Shown here: one piece after another, positions 34,504-43,090 of the stretch | How the letters are laid out: each line of letters begins with the position of its first letter | Numbering within the stretch: the first letter of the stretch is position 1 | From: Nocardia vaccinii NBRC 15922 | GTDB lineage: Bacteria; Actinomycetota; Actinomycetes; Mycobacteriales; Mycobacteriaceae | Direction of reading: 5' to 3' | NCBI RefSeq assembly: GCF_001613305.1 | Contig: NZ_BDCC01000067.1 | Span: 22,751-86,750 of the forward strand | Length of the DNA stretch: 64,000 nucleotides | The notes under the pieces: model-generated | Seen by the model: only the letters and a program-made list of their open reading frames with translations | What the model was told of the DNA's origin: nothing | Database searches by the model: none | Program-made: the position numbers and the translations under genes

Positions 34504-36000
34504 ATGACCAATTCACAGACCTGGGACGACACGCTCAGCGATCTCGAGCGGCGCAGGGCACGCGTGCATGAAATGGGCGGCCCGGAGCGGGTCGCCAGAC
34601 ATCGCGACAAGGGCAAGCTGGACGCGCGAGCCCGGATCGAGCACCTGCTCGACCCGGGCACCTTTCAGGAGTTCGGGACGCTGGTGGGCGGCGAGGTCGC
34701 CGCGGACGCGATCGTCACCGGCTCCGGATTGATCGAAGGCTCGCCGGTGATGGTGGGCGCGGAGGATTTCACCACCCTGGCCGGCAGTATCGCCCCGGGT
34801 AGCAATTCCAAGCGCTATCGCCTGGCCGAGCTCGCGGTTCGCAACCGGGTTCCGCTGGTGATGTTGCTGGAGGGTGCGGGTTTTCGGCCCAGCGGCGACC
34901 ACTACGGGCGCACCCCGACCGATCTACTGGCCCAAGCGCGGTGTTCGGGCAAGGTGCCGATGGTGACGGGCGTGCTCGGCGCCTCCGCGGGCCATGGTGC
35001 ATTGATCGCACCGGTGTCGGATTTCGCGATCATGAGCGCGCACGGCGCGATCTTCACTGCCGGCCCGCCGGTGGTGAAAGTCTCTACCGGCGAGGATATT
35101 TCGAAGGAGGACCTCGGCGGCCCGGATGTGGCGCTGCCGAGTGGGTTGATCCACAATCTCGCCGACAGCGACGAGGCGGTGCTGGACGAAATCCGCCGCT
35201 ACCTGTCCTATTTCCCGCCCAGCGCCTGGTCGTACCCGCCGTCGTCGGCGCTCGACGGGTCGACCGGTCCGCGCCGCACTCCGGAGCTGCTGGAGATCAT
35301 CTCCCGGGACAATCGGCGGACCTACGATATGCGCACGGTGCTCGATACGGTCTTCGACAGTGCGGACTGGTTCGAAGTGCAGCCGGAGTTCGGGCGAGCG
35401 ATCATCTGCGCGCTCGCACATCTCGGCGGTCATCCGGTTGCTGTCGTGGCCAATCAGCCGCAGGTGCTGGCCGGCTCCATCGACGCCGATGCCGCGGACA
35501 AGGCCGCGCATTTCATCGCGGTTGCCGACGCCTTCCATCTGCCGATCGTCTTCCTCGCGGACAACCCGGGCATGCTGCCCGGCAGTGAATCGGAGCTGGA
35601 CGGCGTGTTACGCAGTGGTGCACGGATGTTCGTCGCCCAAACCGTGGCGACGACTCTCAAGCTGCATGTGACGCTGCGTAAGGCGTACGGGTTCGGTTCC
35701 ATGGTCATGTCGCTGATCAGCTTCGACAACCAGGTCGGAACCTTCGCCTATCCCGGCGCGACCATGGGCGCCATGAGTGCCGCGGCATTGAGCAGCGCGT
35801 CCAACGCCGAACAGGATCTCGCGGCCTCGCTGCGCGAGATGGAACTGCGGGCGTCCTATCATTCGGCCGAGCATATGGGCTTCGACGAACTCATCAGCCC
35901 CGCCGAGACCCGCAATGCTCTCTTGTCGTCGCTGCAGCGAGCGATGTATGCGCGCCAGGCCCCCGCCGAGCCGGTAGCGCGCTCGGTGATCGTGCCCTGA
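34504..36000 (+). CDS. acyl-CoA carboxylase carboxyltransferase (beta) subunit
   Basis: 498 residues; AccD/PccB-type crotonase-superfamily carboxyltransferase. N-terminal half has ARARIEHLLDPGTFQEFGTLVGG and a TASAGHGAL-like GASAGHGALIAPVSDF; the C-terminal half has FLADNPGMLPGSESE and KAYGFGSMVM in place of the usual RKAYGGAY. It would transfer CO2 from biotin to an acyl-CoA. No biotin carboxylase/BCCP (AccA) gene is in the window, so it must borrow one, or act in reverse/decarboxylation. Co-transcribed with P450 33255 from site G. Confidence 0.85.
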   Translation: MTNSQTWDDTLSDLERRRARVHEMGGPERVARHRDKGKLDARARIEHLLDPGTFQEFGTLVGGEVAADAIVTGSGLIEGSPVMVGAEDFTTLAGSIAPGSNSKRYRLAELAVRNRVPLVMLLEGAGFRPSGDHYGRTPTDLLAQARCSGKVPMVTGVLGASAGHGALIAPVSDFAIMSAHGAIFTAGPPVVKVSTGEDISKEDLGGPDVALPSGLIHNLADSDEAVLDEIRRYLSYFPPSAWSYPPSSALDGSTGPRRTPELLEIISRDNRRTYDMRTVLDTVFDSADWFEVQPEFGRAIICALAHLGGHPVAVVANQPQVLAGSIDADAADKAAHFIAVADAFHLPIVFLADNPGMLPGSESELDGVLRSGARMFVAQTVATTLKLHVTLRKAYGFGSMVMSLISFDNQVGTFAYPGATMGAMSAAALSSASNAEQDLAASLREMELRASYHSAEHMGFDELISPAETRNALLSSLQRAMYARQAPAEPVARSVIVP

Positions 36001-36038
36001 CAAAGCCGGAGCGGGCGCGCGGACCTTGCGCGGTCCGA

Positions 36039-36057
36039 TACTGAAAGGTATACAGTA
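36039..36057. promoter_or_regulatory. operator site H upstream of the seven-gene plus operon
   Basis: TACTGAA (36039-36045) and perfect TACAGTA (36051-36057), 12 bp apart, 54 bp upstream of the amidohydrolase start at 36111. It follows the carboxyltransferase gene on the same strand and marks the start of the operon running to 44762. Confidence 0.7.
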
Positions 36058-36110
36058 GACATATCTATCAGGCTTGCGGCAGAAGGTTTCGGGCGCATGA
36101 AAGGACAGCG

Positions 36111-37319
36111 ATGACCACGCTCGACTACAAAGCGATCGATGTCGACAATCACTACTACGAACCGTTGGACGCGTTCACTCGGCACCTGGACAGAAAGTTT
36201 CGCCGGCGCGGCGTGCGGATCGTCCGAGACGGCAAGTATCACACCGCGATCATCGGGGACCGGGTGAACCGTTTCATCCCGAATCCCACCTTCGATCCGA
36301 TCATCGTGCCAGGCTGCCTGGATCTGATGTTCCGCGGGCAGGTGCCCGAGGGCGTCGATCCGGCGACGCTGATGAAGGTGGAAAGCCTCGAGTTGCGACC
36401 GGAGTATCGCGATCGGGATGCGCGGGCGGCGGTGGTCGACAAGCAGGGCATCGAGACGATCGTCATGTTCCCGACCTTCGGCTGCGGCGTCGAGGAGGCC
36501 CTCAAGGGCGATGTCGAGGCGACCGTGGCCTCGCTGCACGCCTTCAACCTGTGGCTCGACGAAGATTGGGGGTTCGACCGTTCCGGCCACCGGATCGTCG
36601 CGGCGCCGATGATTTCGCTGGCCGACCCGGCGGCGGCGGTGGCAGAGATCGAATTCGTGCTCGGCCGGGGCGCGCGGGTGGTACACATCCGGCCCGCGCC
36701 CGTGCCGGGTGCTGCCAAACCACGTTCGCTCGGGGATGGCGCCCACGATCCGGTCTGGGCGCGGCTCGCCGAGGCCGGCGTGCCGGTCGCCTTCCATCTC
36801 GGCGACAGCGGCTACCTGAAGATCGCCGCCATGTGGGGCGGTAAGGACACCTTCGAGCCGTTCGGCGGGCCCGGCGACGCATTGGACAAGATCCTCGTCG
36901 ACGACCGCGCCATCCACGACACCATGGCCTCGCTGATCATCCACGGCGTCTTCGATCGGCACCCCGCCCTGCGGGTCGCCAGCATCGAGAACGGGTCGGA
37001 TTTCGTGCACCGGCTGAGCAAGCGAATGCGCAAGCTGGCCAACCAATCTCCGAGATCGTTCCCGAACGATCCGGTCGACACGCTGCGCGAGCATGTCTGG
37101 GTCGCGCCGTACTACGAGGACGATCTGCTCGAGCTGGCCGAGGTGATCGGGGTCGAGCGCATCCTGTTCGGATCGGACTGGCCGCACGGCGAGGGCTTGG
37201 AGGAGCCGGTGTCCTTCACCGAGGAGCTGACCGGATTCGATGCCGCGGATGTTCGAAAGATCATGCGGGACAACGCCTTGGAGTTTCTCGGCGTCCCCGT
37301 CGCCGCGGCCGCGCGATAG
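36111..37319 (+). CDS. amidohydrolase-2 family metal hydrolase/decarboxylase
   Basis: 402 residues of the PF04909 (ACMSD-like) TIM-barrel family: N-terminal metal/substrate motif DVDNHYYEP (10-18), central HLGDSG, SIENGSDFVHR, and C-terminal LFGSDWPHGEG. Studied relatives decarboxylate or hydrolyse ring-fission products or phenolic acids. The first motif has DNH where ACMSD has HxH, as in many actinobacterial members. First gene of the site-H operon; two relatives lie at 39043 and 46715. Substrate unknown. Confidence 0.85.
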   Translation: MTTLDYKAIDVDNHYYEPLDAFTRHLDRKFRRRGVRIVRDGKYHTAIIGDRVNRFIPNPTFDPIIVPGCLDLMFRGQVPEGVDPATLMKVESLELRPEYRDRDARAAVVDKQGIETIVMFPTFGCGVEEALKGDVEATVASLHAFNLWLDEDWGFDRSGHRIVAAPMISLADPAAAVAEIEFVLGRGARVVHIRPAPVPGAAKPRSLGDGAHDPVWARLAEAGVPVAFHLGDSGYLKIAAMWGGKDTFEPFGGPGDALDKILVDDRAIHDTMASLIIHGVFDRHPALRVASIENGSDFVHRLSKRMRKLANQSPRSFPNDPVDTLREHVWVAPYYEDDLLELAEVIGVERILFGSDWPHGEGLEEPVSFTEELTGFDAADVRKIMRDNALEFLGVPVAAAAR

Positions 37320-37383
37320 CCGCGAGAGGACCGCAGCCGATGTGTGCTCGAGCGGTGGGCGACCGTGATCGGGGAGGGCTTCG

Positions 37384-39039
37384 TTGACCGAATGGAGTAT
37401 CGGGGCCGTCTTCGACGCGATCGCGTCCGCGGTGCCCGATCGGACGATGACCATCTGCGGGAACCGCCGCCGGAGTTTCGCCGAGGCGGCGGTGCGCACC
37501 CGCCGATTCGCGAATTTCCTGGCGCAGCGTGGATTCGGCGCACATATTCCGCGTGCGCGACTGCGGCGCTGGGAATGCGGCCAGGATCGCGTCGCCCTGC
37601 TGATGCACAACGCCGAGTATCTCGACGTGATGATCGGCTGCCTGAAGGCGCGCGTCGTACCGGTCAACGTCAACCCGCACTACACGGCGCGCGAGGTGCG
37701 CGATCTGCTCGCTCATCTGCGCCCTCGGGGCATCGTGTACCACCGCGGTTTCGGCCCGGTGGTCGCCGAGGCCGCGCCGGTCGGCGTGGAACTGCTGATC
37801 TCGGTCGAGGACGGCAGCGGCGCAACCGAACTCGCCGGTGCGGTCACCGCCGAACATGCCATTTCCGAGGGAGCTGCCGGAACGATCATCGACACCTCCC
37901 CGGACGATCTGGTGATCCTGTGCACCGGCGGCACCACCGGGCGGCCCAAGGGGGTGCTGTGGCGGCAGGGCGATATGTATGTTTCGTCGATGAACGGCGC
38001 CGACCACGAGTCGGCGGGCCCGCTGCACGAGCTCGCGAGGATGACCGGTCACGTCTGGTTCGCGGCCTCCCCGCTGTCGCATGCGGCCGGGATCTGGACT
38101 GCCTTCGCCGGCCTGCTGTCCGGGCAGACCATCCTGCTCTACGACGACGCCGAGCGCTTCGACGCGCACCTCGCGCTGGCTATCGCCGAGCGTGAGCGGG
38201 CGGCGCTGATGACGATCGTGGGCGACGCGTATGCCGGACCGCTGGTACGTGCCCTGCGGGAACGCTCCTACGACCTGTCGGCGCTGCTCGCCATCGGAAC
38301 GGGCGGGGCGGCGACCAATCAGGTCTACAAACACGAACTGCTGGAACGGATTCCGCACGCGTACGTCGTCGAAGGATACGGGTCCTCGGAAACCGGAGGC
38401 ATGGGGTTCGGACGCAGCACCCGCGGCGCCGAGATCGACGCGTTCGCGCCGATGCCCGGCGGCACCGTGGTATCGCGTGATCGGACGAGGTTTCTGGCCC
38501 CCGGGGAGACGGAAGTCGGCTGGGCGGCGCGCATCGGCCGGGTGCCGCTGGGCTATCTGGACGACCAGGAGGCCACCGAGCGCACTTTTCCCGAAATCGA
38601 TGGGGTGCGCGTGGCGATTCCGGGGGATCGGGCCACCCTCGACGGCGACGGAAATCTGCGGTTACTCGGCCGGGATGCGCTGGTCGTCAACACCGGCGGC
38701 GAGAAGGTGTTCGTCGAGGAGGTCGAAGCGATCCTGCGCGCCCATCCGGGCATCAGCGATGCGCTGGTAGTGGGCAGGCCGAGCCCGCGCTGGGGCCAGG
38801 AGGTGGTCGCGCTGGTGTGCGGCGAGTCCCCCGGCAGCCCCAGCGAGGCACGGTTGCGTGCCGCCTGCAAAACCCGGCTGGCCGGATTCAAGGTTCCGAA
38901 GGCGATCGTCTTCGTGAGCGAGATCCGGCGGCTCGGCAACGGTAAGCCCGACTACCGCTGGGCGGCGCGGCAGGTGGGCAACAGCGCCCCGGATGCTCGC
39001 GACGACGCCGCGGATATGTCTCGAGAAATTGGAGCGTGA
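37384..39039 (+). CDS. FadD19-like acyl-CoA ligase
   Basis: 551 residues from a TTG start with GGGAGGG 5 bp upstream. ANL enzyme with phosphate loop CTGGTTGRPKGVLWRQ (about 179-194), YGSSETGGMGFG, LLGRDALVVNTGGEKVFVEEVE, and C-terminal lysine in GNGKPDYRW. Same signatures as the 22932 protein, including the early GQD insert. Studied FadD19-type enzymes activate C24-C26 sterol side chains. Embedded between two amidohydrolase genes, so its acid substrate may come from them. Confidence 0.87.
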   Translation: MTEWSIGAVFDAIASAVPDRTMTICGNRRRSFAEAAVRTRRFANFLAQRGFGAHIPRARLRRWECGQDRVALLMHNAEYLDVMIGCLKARVVPVNVNPHYTAREVRDLLAHLRPRGIVYHRGFGPVVAEAAPVGVELLISVEDGSGATELAGAVTAEHAISEGAAGTIIDTSPDDLVILCTGGTTGRPKGVLWRQGDMYVSSMNGADHESAGPLHELARMTGHVWFAASPLSHAAGIWTAFAGLLSGQTILLYDDAERFDAHLALAIAERERAALMTIVGDAYAGPLVRALRERSYDLSALLAIGTGGAATNQVYKHELLERIPHAYVVEGYGSSETGGMGFGRSTRGAEIDAFAPMPGGTVVSRDRTRFLAPGETEVGWAARIGRVPLGYLDDQEATERTFPEIDGVRVAIPGDRATLDGDGNLRLLGRDALVVNTGGEKVFVEEVEAILRAHPGISDALVVGRPSPRWGQEVVALVCGESPGSPSEARLRAACKTRLAGFKVPKAIVFVSEIRRLGNGKPDYRWAARQVGNSAPDARDDAADMSREIGA

Positions 39040-39042
39040 CAG

Positions 39043-39900
39043 ATGCGCAGGGTGATCGACGGTCTGGTCAATGTGCACTTCGGCGAGCGTGAGCAGCCGG
39101 GCTGGATGTTGCGGGTTCGCGACGATTATTTCAAGGGGCCGGCGTCGCTGTACGCGCAGGTCGAACTCGGCGAATTGCTCGACGAAATGGACGCCCACGG
39201 CGTCGAGAAGGCCGTGCTGATGTATTCGATGGCCAGGCCGTCGACGACCGCGCTGAAATTCGCCGAGGAACGTCCGGACCGATTCTCGCTGGCGATCAAC
39301 GGGGTCGACCTGTTGCATCCGGTCGCCTCCCTGCGCGAACTCGACTCGCTGGTTCGCGACCTTCCGGTGGTGTACACGACGGCGGGCCCGAGCTTCTGGG
39401 GCGACGGGCAGTACCCGCCGACCGACGCGGCCTATTACCCGCTGTACTACAAATGCGCGGAAATGAATCTGCCGCTGTGCATGAATACCGGCCTGCCCGG
39501 CCCGCCGATTCCGGGCGAGGTACAGAATCCGATCTATCTGGACCGGGTGTGCTACCGCTTCCCGGAACTGCGGCTGTGCATGATTCACGGTGCGGATCCG
39601 TGGTGGGACATCGCGATTCGGCTGCTGATGAAGTACGACAACCTGCGCTTGATGACCTCGGCGTGGTCGCCGAAGCGGCTGCCGGAGAGCTTGATTCATT
39701 TCATGCGGACCAGAGGTGAGCGGAAGGTGATCTTCGGCTCCGACTGGCCGGTGCTACGCATGCGCCGGGTAGTCCCCGAGGCGCTCGCACTGGAACTGCC
39801 GGACGACGTACTCGACAACTACCTCTACCACAACGCCCAGGAATTCTTTTTCGCCGACCGAACCGCCCATGCCGAGGTGCGCCGGAACGAGGAGGCATAG
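39043..39900 (+). CDS. amidohydrolase-2 family protein
   Basis: 285 residues, shorter than its neighbours. PF04909 features: IDGLVNVHFG at the N-terminus, the LCMNTGLPGPP strand, MIHGADPWWDIA, and C-terminal VIFGSDWPVLRM. The Asp of GSDWP is the conserved metal-binding/catalytic residue of the family. Starts 3 bp after the ligase and ends 2 bp before the next dehydrogenase, so tightly co-translated. Role may be decarboxylation or hydrolysis of a CoA-pathway intermediate; unproven. Confidence 0.82.
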   Translation: MRRVIDGLVNVHFGEREQPGWMLRVRDDYFKGPASLYAQVELGELLDEMDAHGVEKAVLMYSMARPSTTALKFAEERPDRFSLAINGVDLLHPVASLRELDSLVRDLPVVYTTAGPSFWGDGQYPPTDAAYYPLYYKCAEMNLPLCMNTGLPGPPIPGEVQNPIYLDRVCYRFPELRLCMIHGADPWWDIAIRLLMKYDNLRLMTSAWSPKRLPESLIHFMRTRGERKVIFGSDWPVLRMRRVVPEALALELPDDVLDNYLYHNAQEFFFADRTAHAEVRRNEEA

Positions 39901-39902
39901 GT

Positions 39903-40955
39903 ATGGACCGCTACGAACTGCGCCGTCAGGATTACAGCCTGTCGCGAGACCAGACCGAACTCCAGTCCGTCTACGCGAAATTCTTCCGCACCCGCAGTCC
40001 GCTGGACGTGGTGCGGGCGGCCGAGGCGACGGGATTCGACAAGGATCTGTGGGAACAGCTGTGCGCCACCGGCGCCACCACCATGGCGCTGCCCGAAACC
40101 GCCGGCGGCGACGGCGCCACTCTGGTCGATCTCGCGCTCGTGGCCGAGGAACTGGGCCGCGCCATCGCACCGGCGCCATGGATCGATCATGTGGTGGCCA
40201 GCAGGTTGCTGGCTCGACTGGACGCGCTGCGGCCGGGTGTCGACCATGCGGCCGATATCGCCGAGGGCCGCCGGATCGCCGCGCTGGACGCGCGTTTGGA
40301 CGCGACCTCCGGGCCGCGGCTGATTCCATCCGGTGCGGTCGCCGACCACATCGTGGTGCGCGACGGCCAGGACATCGTTGTGCTGGGCTTCGACACCCGG
40401 CCGGCGAAGGTCGACAATATCGGGCGATTGCCCATGGCCTGGGTCGATCCGGCGACGGCCGACCGGCGCACCGTCGTGGCCTCCGGCGCGCGGGCGCTCG
40501 CCGATTACGAGCTCGCCCTCGACGAATGGCGGATGCTCACCGCGGCCGCGTTGGTCGGCCTGGTGGAGGAAACCCTCACCGTGGCAGTCGAATTCGCCAA
40601 GAACCGGTACACGATGGGGGTGCCGATCTCGACGTTGCAGGGTATCTCGCATCCGCTGGCCGATATCGCGATCTTCATCCAGGGCGGGCGCAATCTGGCC
40701 CGGCGTGCGGCGTGGTTCCTCGAATACGAGCCCGACGCGCAGCGTGGCCTCGCGGCGGCGGCATTCGTCCATGCCTCCGAAGAAGCGGCCAAGGCCGCGA
40801 CGATGGCCGTCCATGTGCAGGGCGGTCTGGGCGTGAGCGCCGAATCGGCGTCCTCGGCATACCTGCTGCGCGCGCGGGGCTGGCCGCTGGCCGCCGGGGA
40901 TCCGGGCGCCAGTGCGGTGCGGGTCGCGGAATTGTTCGCCGCGGCAGCGAAATAG
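39903..40955 (+). CDS. acyl-CoA dehydrogenase, probable non-catalytic partner subunit
   Basis: 350 residues, about 40 shorter than usual. It has the N-terminal helical region (MALPETAGGDGATL), a shortened middle domain and the C-terminal helices (FAKNRYTMGVPISTLQGISHPLAD, HVQGGLGVS), but where the catalytic YEGT motif should be it reads AAGDPGASAV. Next door is a second dehydrogenase. This small-plus-large arrangement matches the alpha2beta2 enzymes of steroid side-chain oxidation (ChsE1-ChsE2, FadE28-FadE29), in which one subunit lacks the base. Confidence 0.85.
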   Translation: MDRYELRRQDYSLSRDQTELQSVYAKFFRTRSPLDVVRAAEATGFDKDLWEQLCATGATTMALPETAGGDGATLVDLALVAEELGRAIAPAPWIDHVVASRLLARLDALRPGVDHAADIAEGRRIAALDARLDATSGPRLIPSGAVADHIVVRDGQDIVVLGFDTRPAKVDNIGRLPMAWVDPATADRRTVVASGARALADYELALDEWRMLTAAALVGLVEETLTVAVEFAKNRYTMGVPISTLQGISHPLADIAIFIQGGRNLARRAAWFLEYEPDAQRGLAAAAFVHASEEAAKAATMAVHVQGGLGVSAESASSAYLLRARGWPLAAGDPGASAVRVAELFAAAAK

Positions 40956-41021
40956 TGACGGCGCCGAATCGGCGACGGCATCCTCCAATAGGCGGCGGCG
41001 CAACAGGTTTAGGAGATACCG

Positions 41022-42206
41022 ATGGATTTTTCGCTGGTCGAGCTGTCCGCGCAGGACGCGGCATTCCGCGACCGAGTGCGGACATTTCTCGACACCCATG
41101 TCACCGACGAGGTGCGCCGGCGCGATCGCGAGACCGGTGACAACTTCGACGAGGGCGTGCATCTGGCGATGGGAGCCGACGGCTGGCTGCGGGCCGAGCT
41201 CGATCCCGGGGCGTTGACGCGGGTGCAGCGGCGGATTTGGGATCTGGAGCGGCGCCGGGCCCAGGTCCCGTGGGTCACCTGGGGGACGACCGTGATCGTC
41301 ACCGAGTCGGTGCGCGATTTCGGTTCGCCCGAATTGCAGGCGGAAGTGCTGCCGCGGATTGCCACCGGCGAGGTCCGCCTGTGCTTGGGCTACACCGAGC
41401 CCGAGGGGGGATCCGATATCGCGATGTGCAAGACGCGGGCCGTGCGTGACGGTGACCACTGGGTGATCAACGGGTCCAAGATGTTCACCACCGGTGCGCA
41501 CAACTGCCAGTACGTCTTCCTGATCACGAATACCGATCCGGAGGCGCGAAAGCACAAGAGCCTCACCATGTTCCTGGTGCCGCTCGATACTCCGGGGATC
41601 GAGATCCAAGGTATCCGGACCGTCGACGGCGACCGCACCAACATCGTGTACTACACCGACGTCCGCATCGACGACAAATATCGGCTCGGCGAGGTGAACA
41701 ACGGCTGGCAGGTACTCATGCAGCCGCTGGCCCACGAGCACGGGGTGGTGGACGCGGCGTCGGACGGACTCGATGACATCTCGATCCTGACCCACCAGGG
41801 CACCATGGCGGCGGCTGCGATGGACCGGGTGACCGCGGTCGCGGCCCGGCCCGGTCCGGATGGGCGCCGGCTGCTCGACGACGGGTCGGTCGCGTATCGG
41901 CTCGGCCGCGGCATCGCCCGGATGGAGGCGGGGCTGGCGACGCCGAACATGTTCGGGCGGGTGGCGTTGTCGCAGGCAATCCGTGACGTCGCACCGGATC
42001 TGATGGATGTGCTGGGGGCCGCCTCGGCGCTGCCGATCGATGCCGCCGGCGCGGTCGACGAGGGCGGTATGGAATACGTCTATCGATGGGCGCCTCTGCT
42101 CGGCATCTACGGCGGCACGCTGGAGGTGTTCCGCAACATGATCGCCCAGCACGTGCTCGGCCTGGGCCGGCCGGACTATTCCCCGCCGAAGGCCCGGGCG
42201 AGTTGA
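41022..42206 (+). CDS. acyl-CoA dehydrogenase, probable catalytic subunit of pair
   Basis: 394 residues. LGYTEPEGGSDIAMCKT and KMFTTGAHNCQYV form the FAD-binding middle domain; the C-terminus has GIYGGTLEVFRNMIAQHVLGLGRP, where YGGT replaces YEGT as in the heteromeric dehydrogenases of steroid catabolism. Sixty-six bp after the partner gene. It would introduce a double bond in a branched or ring-bearing acyl-CoA. Which residue is the base in this pair cannot be decided without a structure alignment. Confidence 0.88.
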   Translation: MDFSLVELSAQDAAFRDRVRTFLDTHVTDEVRRRDRETGDNFDEGVHLAMGADGWLRAELDPGALTRVQRRIWDLERRRAQVPWVTWGTTVIVTESVRDFGSPELQAEVLPRIATGEVRLCLGYTEPEGGSDIAMCKTRAVRDGDHWVINGSKMFTTGAHNCQYVFLITNTDPEARKHKSLTMFLVPLDTPGIEIQGIRTVDGDRTNIVYYTDVRIDDKYRLGEVNNGWQVLMQPLAHEHGVVDAASDGLDDISILTHQGTMAAAAMDRVTAVAARPGPDGRRLLDDGSVAYRLGRGIARMEAGLATPNMFGRVALSQAIRDVAPDLMDVLGAASALPIDAAGAVDEGGMEYVYRWAPLLGIYGGTLEVFRNMIAQHVLGLGRPDYSPPKARAS

Positions 42207-42255
42207 GCGGAGCGGACCGGTGTGCAGGGGAGCGAATCCGAATGAAAGGCCCGTC

Positions 42256-43062
42256 ATGAGTACCGATCTCGTTCTCTACGACGCTGCGGAGGGGATCGCC
42301 ACGATCTCGCTCAACCGTCCCGAGGTACACAACGCGCAGAACATGGCGCTGCTCGACGAACTCGACGCGGCGTGGACCCGGGCGGCCGACGATCCGCAGG
42401 TGCGGGTGATCATCGTGCGCGCCAACGGGAAACACTTCTCGGCCGGCCATGACATCGATCCCGGGACCTGGAACGACAGGGACAAGTGGCTGGTCTCGGA
42501 CATCTACGATGTCGAGGCGCGCCGGTACGTGGGCTACTCGTTGAAATGGCGGAACATTCCCAAGCCGTCGATCGCCGCCGTGCACGGGGTCTGCATCGCC
42601 GGCGGCCTGCTGCTGGCGTGGCCGTGTGATCTGATCGTCGCGGCCGACAACGCTCGCTTTTCCGATCCGGTCGTGGCGATGGGTATCGGCGGCGTCGAGT
42701 ACCACGGCCACACCTGGGAGCTGGGGCCGCGGCTCGCCAAGGAGATCCTGTTCACCGGCCGGGCGGTGCACGCCGAGGAGGCACGGCAGATCGGCATGGT
42801 CAACAAGGTCGTCGCTCGCGACGAACTCGATTCCGCGACAAGGGAACTCGCACTGCAGATCGCCGCGAAACACCCGTTCGCGCTGCGCGCGGCCAAGCGT
42901 GCGGTCAACCAGACCCTCGACATCCAGGGCTTCACCACCGCGGTGCAGTCGGTCTTCGACATCCACCAGCTCGGCCACGCCCACGCCATCTCCGAAACCG
43001 GTCAGCCCGTGATGATTGCGCTGGATGGAATGAAAAAGCAAGTCTCCGAACAGAAGCGATGA
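42256..43062 (+). CDS. enoyl-CoA hydratase (crotonase fold)
   Basis: 268 residues from ATG 42256 (GAAAGG 6 bp upstream; a longer frame starts 12 codons earlier without a ribosome site). Landmarks: ISLNRPEVHNAQN, GKHFSAGHDIDPGTW, VHGVCIAGGLLLAWP, DPVVAMGIGGVEY. It would hydrate the enoyl-CoA made by the dehydrogenase pair upstream, to give the 3-hydroxyacyl-CoA that the DUF35-thiolase fusion downstream could cleave. Confidence 0.88.
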   Translation: MSTDLVLYDAAEGIATISLNRPEVHNAQNMALLDELDAAWTRAADDPQVRVIIVRANGKHFSAGHDIDPGTWNDRDKWLVSDIYDVEARRYVGYSLKWRNIPKPSIAAVHGVCIAGGLLLAWPCDLIVAADNARFSDPVVAMGIGGVEYHGHTWELGPRLAKEILFTGRAVHAEEARQIGMVNKVVARDELDSATRELALQIAAKHPFALRAAKRAVNQTLDIQGFTTAVQSVFDIHQLGHAHAISETGQPVMIALDGMKKQVSEQKR

Positions 43063-43090
43063 TCGGACCAGTACGGCGCGAGGAGGTTGC

